Shown piece after piece: positions 53,905 to 62,801 of a stretch of DNA of 64,000 nucleotides. The stretch lies in the NCBI GenBank assembly GCA_910585275.1, contig CAJUCW010000019.1, forward strand, positions 5,788 to 69,787. Direction: 5' to 3'. The translations under genes and the position numbers were made by a program. This DNA comes from an uncultured Muribaculaceae bacterium. Lineage in GTDB: Bacteria; Bacteroidota; Bacteroidia; Bacteroidales; Muribaculaceae. The notes beneath the pieces are model-generated. The model had not been told where the DNA came from. It saw only the letters and a list, made by a program, of their open reading frames with translations, and did no database searches. Each line of letters starts with the position of its first letter. Position 1 is the first letter of the stretch.

Positions 53905-55514
53905 TTCTTGAACCAGTTTTGTATTTTTTGAGCTTTACCATTCTTGAAGCCCTTTGATCTTATCAAAAGCTTCTTTACAACGTTGCCTGCTGATGCACCG
54001 TTGAAGAGACAATAGTCTTGAAAGCAGACTTGTCCGAGAGTAAAGGGTATTCTCTCCACTTTTCCACCGTTGATCTCACAATCTTTACAGATTTTCTCCA
54101 AACCTTGGAAAAAACCCTTATAGTTTGTTTCCGTATAGTCAGTTAGAATCTGTACTAATTGACCGCCAAGGGCGTTTGCTTTATCTACTTTAGTAAACAT
54201 AAGATATATTGCGTCAGTATCCTCTTTGAAGATACCGGTTCTCTCAATATAGCGAAGTGCTGCGTCAAGATATTCTGTTTGGCTAAGACCTTCGTATTTT
54301 CTATTCTCTCCTCCGTATTCAAGAACAAAGAAGTGGATTTTGCGATTCCTGGTTCTGTTGTCAATTAATATTCGAGTTAGTGTGTCAAGTGCCTCAACCT
54401 CATCTTCAGACAGAGCTTCTTTTGCATCGGATTTATACATACATCTGACAAGTTCTCCAGCCAAGTCAATGCATGTTATAGGATGCGTGGCTCCATTTTC
54501 ATCTTCAAGATCGAATCCCATCTCATATGTGGAATAGATTGACGTACCTTCGGGCAGTGTACCCACAGAGCCATCGCTCTTAAATAGTTGTGCTAATCGG
54601 GTCATATAGCCATAACCTTGGCAGTCGTTGTCTTTGCTCATGCTACGTGCTATCATACCATTATTTGCAATACTAAGTACCGCTCCTAACGCACAGCTTT
54701 TACCAGAAGATGGAATACCCCAAAAGTATACCTCGGTACACTGCTTATTGATTTTATCAAGTCTCTCCGGTGAATCAAAGGTCTGTTTTCTTTCACCCTG
54801 AGCAAGGTGTTGAATGAATTTCCTGTCAATACCAAGATGAAGGAAATCCTGATATCTAAAGTATCCATCAGTAATTAGCATCTCAATCACTGATGCTCTA
54901 AGGAAGTTATTGTCTCTGGAAATTACATCAAGTAAATCCTGTGATGAGATTTTTTTTCTATCAAGGTAGCTCTTGATGGTCTCATAGACTTTAACGTCTT
55001 TTTCCTGAACTCTTTGGTCGGTTTGAATATCATTGACTCTTTTGATCAATGAATCTACGTCAAAACCTAAGAATTCCTCACGTTCTAATTTCGTGATTAG
55101 TTTACGTGCATCTCTTGCCCTGGAATCTGTTGGATAGCGATTGATGAATCTATTAAGATCATCGATGTCATTTTTATCTACATTATTCCAATCATTTTCG
55201 ATTGCTTGACGTTCGCTTTGTTCAGCAATCATCTGGAGAAGATTTCGAGCTTCTTCTCTATGATTGCTTGTTGGATATGCTCGAAGAAATCCGAACAGGG
55301 CATCTTTTGTATTCTCTTGTTTTGCCACCTGCCAGTCATCATCTTCTGATCCAGCAAGCATACGCTGAACTTCCTTCCTAACTGATGCTGGAAAGTAACC
55401 GTCTGTCTCGTCACACAATTCGTTGAATGATACGATGCCGTCCTTGATGTACTGAACAAGTTCGGCAGCGGAGTATTCTTCGATATTGTCGATAATTGCT
55501 TGTTTACTTGGCAT
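53901..55514 (-). CDS. GTPase with N-terminal adaptor-like domain
   Basis: 537 residues. Residues 5-45 (IIDNIEEYSAAELVQYIKDG) form a small helical domain shared with the DUF805 protein encoded just upstream. Two YfiO-like helical repeats follow (FLRAYPTSNHREEARNLL and FINRYPTDSRARDARKLI). The GTPase domain has G1 GIPSSGKS at 266-273, G3 CIDLAGE, and G4 FTKVD. It is probably a regulatory or assembly GTPase docked to the membrane through partners in the operon. It overlaps the next gene by 4 bp and is 13 bp from the DUF805 gene. Confidence 0.83.
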   Translation of the reverse strand: MPSKQAIIDNIEEYSAAELVQYIKDGIVSFNELCDETDGYFPASVRKEVQRMLAGSEDDDWQVAKQENTKDALFGFLRAYPTSNHREEARNLLQMIAEQSERQAIENDWNNVDKNDIDDLNRFINRYPTDSRARDARKLITKLEREEFLGFDVDSLIKRVNDIQTDQRVQEKDVKVYETIKSYLDRKKISSQDLLDVISRDNNFLRASVIEMLITDGYFRYQDFLHLGIDRKFIQHLAQGERKQTFDSPERLDKINKQCTEVYFWGIPSSGKSCALGAVLSIANNGMIARSMSKDNDCQGYGYMTRLAQLFKSDGSVGTLPEGTSIYSTYEMGFDLEDENGATHPITCIDLAGELVRCMYKSDAKEALSEDEVEALDTLTRILIDNRTRNRKIHFFVLEYGGENRKYEGLSQTEYLDAALRYIERTGIFKEDTDAIYLMFTKVDKANALGGQLVQILTDYTETNYKGFFQGLEKICKDCEINGGKVERIPFTLGQVCFQDYCLFNGASAGNVVKKLLIRSKGFKNGKAQKIQNWFKK

Positions 55515-55527
55515 ATATTTGTGTTAT

Positions 55528-56199
55528 TTATTCTTTGGGATTTGTTCCATAATCATTTATGCCGCTCTCACTTCCACCGAAAAGCATTACAAGGAAGTAA
55601 AAGGGTATGATTTGATACCATCCTGAGTTACCTCTATCATGACATCTTTTTGCTCCCTGAGCCCATAGAAACCAATAAGCAGGGACTATCGTAAGAATAA
55701 TGAATAGAGCGAGTAATGGATTAACATCATTCATTTCTGTAACGGCTGCAAATAAAAGATACCATACAAAAAATATAATATATGATAGTCCAAATTCCAT
55801 CCTTCGTATTCTTCCCTTGAAAGAAAAGGCACGCTTAAACATTCCTTTATTATCCAAAATCTCGGAATATTCTTCTGAACTTTGAGAAGGCAATACCGGT
55901 GCGACAATCGGATTAGTAGGAATTTCCGGTTGATCAGGTGTAACTACAATTGCTTGTTCTTCTAAATTCGCAGTAACAGACGGAAGAATTTCTTCGGAAG
56001 ATTCTATCAATGAACCTGTAGAATTTATTTCAACAGAATCGCAAGCCATTTGCTCTTCAATCCTTTTTTTCATCAAAGGAGTGAGCTTACCGCTTTTGCT
56101 AAGTTCATACATAGAAACCTCTCCACACTTTATAGCGTGGACTATTTCAGAAGCACTATACTCCCGAAGATTGTTTATTATCTGGTCTTTTGTAGCCAT
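55528..56199 (-). CDS. DUF805 membrane protein with N-terminal adaptor-like domain
   Basis: 223 residues. Residues 5-45 (QIINNLREYSASEIVHAIKC) match the N-terminal domain of the neighbouring GTPase. A disordered acidic and Pro-rich linker follows, then a DUF805 module: FKGRIRRMEFGLSYIIFFVW, helices, WAQGAKRCHDRGNSGWYQII and the closing NDYGTNP. The adaptor end should be cytoplasmic. A plausible arrangement is that the matching domains of this protein and the GTPase pair with each other to recruit the GTPase to the membrane, which is inference. Confidence 0.83.
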   Translation of the reverse strand: MATKDQIINNLREYSASEIVHAIKCGEVSMYELSKSGKLTPLMKKRIEEQMACDSVEINSTGSLIESSEEILPSVTANLEEQAIVVTPDQPEIPTNPIVAPVLPSQSSEEYSEILDNKGMFKRAFSFKGRIRRMEFGLSYIIFFVWYLLFAAVTEMNDVNPLLALFIILTIVPAYWFLWAQGAKRCHDRGNSGWYQIIPFYFLVMLFGGSESGINDYGTNPKE

Positions 56200-56200
56200 T

Positions 56201-57253
56201 TTAAAATGAAGGATAGTCGTTGTTTTCTTCTAAATTTAATGACTCTGCATCTTCAGTTGAATCACCGTAATATTCTTCCGGGGATGTTTTACGCGATCTT
56301 GCTAATTTTACCTTTTTCTGAGTGGTTTTACCTTCGGATCCCGTTAATCGATATACATTTTTTGTATGTCTATCTTGGAGAAAATATGGAAACAAAAGCA
56401 TGAAGTATATAATCAGACCGAAAATAATTGCTCCTAATGTTGGTAACTTCTGATTGGTGAATGAATACGTAAGGCTGTCAATACCTACAATAGCGTTTTT
56501 CGCCCCGTCGCTTTGAAAATGGTCAACTGCGCCGGTTATTGACTCATTTGACATCTCTTTCGAGGAAAACGATTTTAATTGATTTTCCCAGTTTCTTAAA
56601 GCTTCTTTTATCTCCCGAGTATTACCCAAAAGAAAGACGTTCCAGGTACTCGCACCTTGAGCTGCTTCATCAATCCATTTGTTAGCAACAGTCTTTAATG
56701 AATCAAAATTTTGAGACAATAGCTGGAGTCTTAATGTCTCTACCATATTATCTCTTTGAATAGATGCCTTAGAATCGTCAAAACCTGCGTTTTTAAAGGC
56801 TGCAGGGTTTGAGTTTTTATTAACAATTATTTGTGTCAGGTTGTTCTGGTATGTTTCTATTCTTTGATTTGAATACTCTTCATAGTCTGTAAATAGTTGC
56901 CTTGAACTATTTATGGAATTTTTAAAGGTTTCAACAATCTCATCATTCTGGCTTCTAACAGTCCAGAAATGAGACATAGAAATCATACCTGCAATGAAGA
57001 CAATGGGAGAGCCAAATATAAATATTCTTTCCCATATTATTTTTCTGTCCATTTTGACACCTGATGCCTTCATTTGTTGAGCCCCGATAAAAAAGAGTAT
57101 GAATACAACATCTGTAATACCCATGCCTATCAATGCAAAGGTAAAATTGCCATTTGTAAGATATGTGAATCCTACAAAGGATATGTAACTTATCGCTATT
57201 AGGGCCAAAAAGGCGATGATATGGCCCCAAGAAAATTGGAGTTTTTCGTTCAT
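56201..57253 (-). CDS. Four-helix membrane protein with central coiled-coil domain
   Basis: 350 residues: two N-terminal helices (IIAFLALIAISYISFVGFTYL and a second through VVFILFFIGAQ), a third (IFIFGSPIVFIAGMISMSHF), a soluble helical domain of about 160 residues (SINSSRQLFTDYEEYSNQRI), a last helix (LGAIIFGLIIYFMLLFPYFL) and a polar tail. The central domain should lie in the periplasm. The family is not recognised. It sits between the subtilase gene (1-bp overlap) and the DUF805 gene (1-bp gap) in the operon. Confidence 0.7.
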   Translation of the reverse strand: MNEKLQFSWGHIIAFLALIAISYISFVGFTYLTNGNFTFALIGMGITDVVFILFFIGAQQMKASGVKMDRKIIWERIFIFGSPIVFIAGMISMSHFWTVRSQNDEIVETFKNSINSSRQLFTDYEEYSNQRIETYQNNLTQIIVNKNSNPAAFKNAGFDDSKASIQRDNMVETLRLQLLSQNFDSLKTVANKWIDEAAQGASTWNVFLLGNTREIKEALRNWENQLKSFSSKEMSNESITGAVDHFQSDGAKNAIVGIDSLTYSFTNQKLPTLGAIIFGLIIYFMLLFPYFLQDRHTKNVYRLTGSEGKTTQKKVKLARSRKTSPEEYYGDSTEDAESLNLEENNDYPSF

Positions 57254-59976
57254 TATCTTTTATTTTCAGGCAGCTGTCCTTCCAGCTCAGTAATTTTTTG
57301 TTTATAAATTGCAATCAGTCGTCTAATTGCATCATAATCACTTTCGTTTTCGGAGACAGGAACAGTAGAATTGCCATCCGGAGTCGGATTTGCGATTATT
57401 TTGGATTCTCCAGAATCCCCGACAATTATCTCATTTGTAGGTTCTGTCCAAGATGATGGAGTGTCACCGCTTGTAGCATCAATAGAAGTGCCGGGAACAG
57501 GTCGCATTTCTCTTGCTGTCGGAGTTGAGAAATCGCCTCTCTTCAATGCCTCAAGTGCGAGGTTTACTTGTACCATAGGCGGCATATTACCATATACGTC
57601 GCAGCCGGTCTTATACAGAACATTTTTTGCTTGTTCCACTGTAAGATCCTTTTTTAATGCCTTCATTAAGGCCACGGTTCCAGTCACTATTGGAGCTGCC
57701 ATACTTGTGCCATCACAACTCCTAAAGTCTTTGACAGGAAAAGATGAGTAAATCTCCTTTCCCGGGGCTGATATATCAGTACACGGGCCATAGTTCGTGA
57801 AATCTGTCGGATATAATTTCTGATCAACAGCTCCCACAGTGATTGCAACAGCAGAGCGGTTTTCTGGCGGAATACTCGAAAGAATATCATCATTCCCTGC
57901 GGCAAACACAAGTATAGATTTCTTATCTGCAGCAAGCTTACAAACTCGATTCCACAATTTCTCGACATTTTTGAATTGAGTTTGGGCTATTTGATTCTGT
58001 AATTCAATAGGTAGCTGATTCAACCCTTGAAATGAAGGACCGATTGATATATTTACTACATCTGCTCCCTTATGAACGGAATACATGACGCCACTGACTA
58101 ACGCAGAAAGCGGACACATATTATTATCTATGACTTGTACAGGCATCAGCATACAATCAGGAGCGATACCTGCAGCACCTTGATTCTGATAGTCAAGAGA
58201 GCCTACTGCAAGCCCCGCTGTGTGTGTGCCATGGCCTTCTCCACTGCTTAAGGCATTGCTCTGAGTATAAACATTATAAGCATTTACTATGCGACCCTTA
58301 AACATTGGGTGCGAAGCATCAATGCCGTCATCAATCACTGCAACTACAACAGATGGATTCCCTTTACTAATTTTCCACCCGTCCTGTGCTTTGACCGCAT
58401 TCAAATGCCACCCGGGAGAAGACGTCGATGTAGTGCTGATATGACCATTTAATTCATAAATTTCCTCATCGAATACGATGAATTTATGATTAGGTATTTT
58501 TGAATTTATAGTTCGTCTAATCTCATCTCTTTCGTTCTCGGGAATCTGAATCAATAGAGATTTTACATCACGGTCAAAACCGATGATACTATATTGATCA
58601 CCGGGATAAGCTTTTTTGAAATCAGCGGCAAGTGCATCAACATTGTCATTCTCATTTTCAAGAAACAAGAACAACCGGTTGGCGATAACTGGTGGTACAC
58701 CGGGTTCTCGTTCTATTGGTGGAGTTTGCCCATTTTCATCTCTAATCGGAGCTACAACAGATGCATCATCCGGCAGTCTGCCATCATGCAAAGATATGGG
58801 GTTTGCAACTCCATTATCATCAATTGTGTCTCCAGCTGCTGTTACAATTTTGTCTGGTTCGTCAACACCATTTACTGTGCGTGAGCAACTATGACAACCC
58901 TTGAATAACCATGAGAAAAGAAGAAGCAATAATAAGGCCAGCAGTGCCCATAATAGCCATTTAAGACAGCCACTGCCAGTAAGCCATAGCCATAATTTGT
59001 TATACCATGGCTGATTCTTTTCGTAGATTGCATTGAAGGTTGTATTGCCCTTGACCAATGAATCAATAGGATTACTATCCCAACCCTTAAATGTAAAACC
59101 TTTATTCGGAGTTACATTGGGGATGTCACTTGTCAATAGTCTGGACCCTATGGTCTTTGTAACCTCTGGATTCCCGTTCAATGTACCATTCTCACCAGCA
59201 TTAAAACGACAAGTTGCATTTCGTGGCTGCGGAGGTGTCGGAGGCACAGGCGGATTAACGGGGGGAATGTCAACCCTATCATACTTAGCTACAAATGTCA
59301 TATCGGACATCACTTTCATCCCGAGTGGATTCGGCTCCCAGCCGATAAATTTATAGCCATCCGATGGCGAAACATCAGGAATATCGTTCGACGAGATTTC
59401 TGTGTTTTCCGGCAGTGAAACATGACCGCTAAGCTTTGACGGAAGAGTTCCATGTTCTCCTTCATCAAAGGTCAACTTGTACTTTGTAACAGAAGGAGAT
59501 TCATGGACAAGCTCGCCTTTACTGATATGTTTACGCGTGTCTGGAGTCATGCCCCATGCAACAACGTAAACCTTGTCATCGCAACAAAAGATGAAGTCAT
59601 CATCAATATATCGCAATGCACAGGCCATGACTTGCAGTTCCTCTCCAGAAAGATTGTTAATAATCTCTCGATAGTGGGATATTGTTTCGTCCTTTATTCG
59701 TTGATACTTGGATTTTTTGTCTGCTTGTAAATTATTTAGTATCTCAGGAGTCTCAGTCCACTCATCGATATACCAATTAACCGCATCATCATTCGCAGAA
59801 TAGTCGGGCGCGGCTAAGAAATGAGCATAACGTGGATTGATATGCTTCTTTACAATGCTATAAACACTTTCATAGCGTTTATAAAGAGGGTCACGTCCTA
59901 TACCCTGATAATCTGTAAAATCACAGATTTCAGTGCTACCCACTTTGCGTTTTCCAATAAAAGTATGATTATCCAT
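57253..59976 (-). CDS. Transmembrane subtilisin-like protease with N-terminal InlB-type repeats
   Basis: About 907 residues from ATG 59976. There is no signal peptide. Residues about 165-325 hold two Listeria-Bacteroides (InlB B-type) repeats ending in GYKFIGWEPNP and GFTFKGWDSNP. A helix spans about residues 337-359, and a C-terminal S8 peptidase has Asp549 (VVAVIDDGID), His582 (GEGHGTHTAG), the oxyanion Asn in FAAGNDD and Ser758 (CDGTSMAAP). The implied topology places the InlB-type repeats in the cytoplasm and the protease outside, which is unusual. It directly follows the SrfC-like gene. Confidence 0.87.
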   Translation of the reverse strand: MDNHTFIGKRKVGSTEICDFTDYQGIGRDPLYKRYESVYSIVKKHINPRYAHFLAAPDYSANDDAVNWYIDEWTETPEILNNLQADKKSKYQRIKDETISHYREIINNLSGEELQVMACALRYIDDDFIFCCDDKVYVVAWGMTPDTRKHISKGELVHESPSVTKYKLTFDEGEHGTLPSKLSGHVSLPENTEISSNDIPDVSPSDGYKFIGWEPNPLGMKVMSDMTFVAKYDRVDIPPVNPPVPPTPPQPRNATCRFNAGENGTLNGNPEVTKTIGSRLLTSDIPNVTPNKGFTFKGWDSNPIDSLVKGNTTFNAIYEKNQPWYNKLWLWLTGSGCLKWLLWALLALLLLLLFSWLFKGCHSCSRTVNGVDEPDKIVTAAGDTIDDNGVANPISLHDGRLPDDASVVAPIRDENGQTPPIEREPGVPPVIANRLFLFLENENDNVDALAADFKKAYPGDQYSIIGFDRDVKSLLIQIPENERDEIRRTINSKIPNHKFIVFDEEIYELNGHISTTSTSSPGWHLNAVKAQDGWKISKGNPSVVVAVIDDGIDASHPMFKGRIVNAYNVYTQSNALSSGEGHGTHTAGLAVGSLDYQNQGAAGIAPDCMLMPVQVIDNNMCPLSALVSGVMYSVHKGADVVNISIGPSFQGLNQLPIELQNQIAQTQFKNVEKLWNRVCKLAADKKSILVFAAGNDDILSSIPPENRSAVAITVGAVDQKLYPTDFTNYGPCTDISAPGKEIYSSFPVKDFRSCDGTSMAAPIVTGTVALMKALKKDLTVEQAKNVLYKTGCDVYGNMPPMVQVNLALEALKRGDFSTPTAREMRPVPGTSIDATSGDTPSSWTEPTNEIIVGDSGESKIIANPTPDGNSTVPVSENESDYDAIRRLIAIYKQKITELEGQLPENKR

Positions 59977-59977
59977 A

Positions 59978-62797
59978 TTATGCGGTATAAAGTGGTTGTG
60001 AACGTTCAATCAAATCCTTTACTTTCTCATTGCATATAGGATCACAATGAGAAATGTCGGACGAGTATATCAAGCCGATAATAACGAAATTCTCCCATCT
60101 TTGGTAATTATTCCAAAATGGCAGCTGACGTAATACAGAGATGGCGATTCGACCCTGATTGACAATCGTAGCCGATTCGTCAAACACCTTCAGCGTTTCG
60201 ATTAAAGGTTGCGATTTGCGGACTTTATTCCAACCGGCAGGAGAAAAGTCTACCGGAAGTCTACAATTTTCAGCCTTTACTCGAAGTTCGCCAATTTCGT
60301 CATCAGACATATAGTGTCGGCCAACGGTACTTACAAAATTATTTAATGTAAGAGCTGCGTAATCGCCTATAGCATTAGGTTGTTCGCTCTCCGCAAATAT
60401 TTCTGTATAACGTGTTATTTTATTTGAGATTGACCGTCTTACTTCCAATTTCTTGAATAGGTTTACCAGCATAAAGACGACCTCATCTGCATGGGGAAGG
60501 TTTTTGACAATTGATTGTGCTGTTTCATTGAGATGTTCTACCCAATAATCAACTATATGTTTGGTAATAACATCTCCAATGGACGAGAGTGTCAATGACT
60601 CCTTGGCTATAACATCATCCAGCTCAAATCCTTGTGCTTTAAGGTATTCTTCCAGCTCATTCTCTGTTTCAAGAATATAATAGGCCAGTAGCTTCTGAAT
60701 GTTAACATCTCGGCTATCTGAAATATCAATACCTGCACTCGCACGAATAAAATTGACTGCGCTAAAATCTTTTGGAGTATCAGTATGGCATACGATAATA
60801 TCGTACGCAATATTTCTAATAACTTCAGGACTGACCATTAGACTGTCTAATATCCTACCGAATACAGTAGGATCTTTAGCTATAGTTTGCTGAAGGGACC
60901 TTCTTATATCTCCAGCAATCAATCTTACTTTTTTATTCTTTGCTTCTGTATCTTCAGGTTCGTAGAATACTTGCAAAGCATTGAGGAGCTCTTTTTTAAG
61001 AGCCTCTAATTGAGAAAGGTAACGTTCCCTGCGAGCTCTGTCAAGAACGCCGGATATTGAGTCAAGGTCTCGTATAATGGCTTTGGATCCATCATTATTC
61101 AATGTAGCAACTTCCGACCATGTTGCTTCAGGGTCAGAAAAATGTGTACGCACAAATTTATGGCGTAAAAAACTATCCTTAAGCCGATCAAGATAATCTG
61201 GATAGTCTATATTAGTGTGGACAGATGTCTCCGGTGACTTTACTTCTCCATCGCTATATCCGTCAAATAATCCATTTTTTCCAGACCAGAAAAAATCTCG
61301 AAGAGGGTATATATTCCTGAATGGAACTATTTTACCATTACTTGTAACAGTCCATTCATCAAGCCATGTATTTGGCTTGATGATTTCAGGGAACACAGTA
61401 TCAAAACGATTCCAGTGTTTATCTAAGGTCTCATAGTTGCCGGCTTTATCTGTCTTAGTGCGTTCAAGGTCTATATTAAACTTTGTGGCTACAAAGAATA
61501 GTGGAGCTATGCCATTGGTTAAGCGAAGCATTTTCGCTCTCTCCTCAGGGTTTAAACCTATGTTCTCCTCAATCCAATTATTGATTGTTTCTCCAATTGT
61601 TGGTTCTGCCTTTTGGTCGTTATGATGACAAAACAGCACGCTACTGATTTGTAACGAACGCGAATACTTATTAAAAAGGTAAGCAACTTTCCCTCGACGA
61701 AGCATCTGGGGGAGAACAGTAGCAATTTCTTTTTCTTTATATTTTTCGCGAGAACGAGCACCTGGAAAATCCAATAGATCCATATCCTTCAGGAACTTCC
61801 TGTCATGTGCTATAGATTCGGGCAGTTCAAATGTTAGTTCCGCTATTAGTGCTGACAATTCACCTTTACTAAAGTTCGACGATATGAGATGTCCACGTAT
61901 ATCATAGACATCTGTATATACGTCATCAGTGCCAGTATCAATTTGGACTCCACAGACGGTATCGAGCCACTCAATTTTTAATATAGTTCCTCTTGTCCGC
62001 AAAACTGTATCAAAAGGTACATATACTTCTTGCTGAAAATCAAGCTTTTTATATGCGTTAATAAGAGTGGCGAACAGTCTATTTATCTCTGGATTCTTAT
62101 TCCATAACAAACTGAAAATATCAATCCATTTGTCATAAGGAACGTATTGGATAATCGGTGCAATTGTCTTACAGAAGTTTGACTGATATATGGCAGCAGC
62201 GTTATTCCCGATTACATCTTTAATATAATCATTTATGTCGCGTATGTCATCTTCCGTTATAATGCTGTGTTGAAGCTTTTTGTCCTGCCATAATGATGAC
62301 ACTTCATCCAATTCTCGATTTATAGATTCAAACGATAGAGTGGTATCAAGGTTAATCTTTATGTCATTGTAATAGGAGTCGGTTAAAAGAAGAATAATAT
62401 CTACAACCGAAAGATTAAGAATCTTAATGTGGTTTTTAACGTTATTCTTTCCTTTCTTTATTGTGAAACGAGTTATTACTCCGGTTGACTCTATTTTTGC
62501 ATTATTACCGCCACTGGGGTTCAATTCATCTATAAAGCTGTATTCTCGTCCATTATTTTCAATAACAAATGGACGCTCTGATGAAGACAACAAACTACTC
62601 ATCAGATAGGATTTACCTACCTGACTCTCGCCATAGGCAGCAGCAGAGCAGTTGCCTGTTAACGCATTGCGTATTTTAGACAACTTCCTGCGATACTCTT
62701 TGAACTGTTCATAAGGGAAAGAGTCTTTCCCATATTCTTTTGCCCATGATAGAGAATCGTTTATAATGCTTATATGGTTATCTATATCTTGTATCAT
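59978..62797 (-). CDS. SrfC-like dynamin-type GTPase
   Basis: About 939 residues from ATG 62797, 5 bp past the SrfB-like stop; an earlier start at 62842 would overlap that gene. The N-terminal GTPase domain has Walker A YGESQVGKSYL at about residues 55-65 and a switch region DMDLLDFPGARSRE. Then LPQMLRRGKVAYLFNKYSRS matches what I remember of the SrfC putative virulence factor family (COG4458 type). The C-terminal half is helical. Such large GTPases are proposed to act on membranes. Its pairing with an SrfB-like gene supports the assignment. Confidence 0.83.
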   Translation of the reverse strand: MIQDIDNHISIINDSLSWAKEYGKDSFPYEQFKEYRRKLSKIRNALTGNCSAAAYGESQVGKSYLMSSLLSSSERPFVIENNGREYSFIDELNPSGGNNAKIESTGVITRFTIKKGKNNVKNHIKILNLSVVDIILLLTDSYYNDIKINLDTTLSFESINRELDEVSSLWQDKKLQHSIITEDDIRDINDYIKDVIGNNAAAIYQSNFCKTIAPIIQYVPYDKWIDIFSLLWNKNPEINRLFATLINAYKKLDFQQEVYVPFDTVLRTRGTILKIEWLDTVCGVQIDTGTDDVYTDVYDIRGHLISSNFSKGELSALIAELTFELPESIAHDRKFLKDMDLLDFPGARSREKYKEKEIATVLPQMLRRGKVAYLFNKYSRSLQISSVLFCHHNDQKAEPTIGETINNWIEENIGLNPEERAKMLRLTNGIAPLFFVATKFNIDLERTKTDKAGNYETLDKHWNRFDTVFPEIIKPNTWLDEWTVTSNGKIVPFRNIYPLRDFFWSGKNGLFDGYSDGEVKSPETSVHTNIDYPDYLDRLKDSFLRHKFVRTHFSDPEATWSEVATLNNDGSKAIIRDLDSISGVLDRARRERYLSQLEALKKELLNALQVFYEPEDTEAKNKKVRLIAGDIRRSLQQTIAKDPTVFGRILDSLMVSPEVIRNIAYDIIVCHTDTPKDFSAVNFIRASAGIDISDSRDVNIQKLLAYYILETENELEEYLKAQGFELDDVIAKESLTLSSIGDVITKHIVDYWVEHLNETAQSIVKNLPHADEVVFMLVNLFKKLEVRRSISNKITRYTEIFAESEQPNAIGDYAALTLNNFVSTVGRHYMSDDEIGELRVKAENCRLPVDFSPAGWNKVRKSQPLIETLKVFDESATIVNQGRIAISVLRQLPFWNNYQRWENFVIIGLIYSSDISHCDPICNEKVKDLIERSQPLYTA

Positions 62798-62801
62798 AGC
62801 G

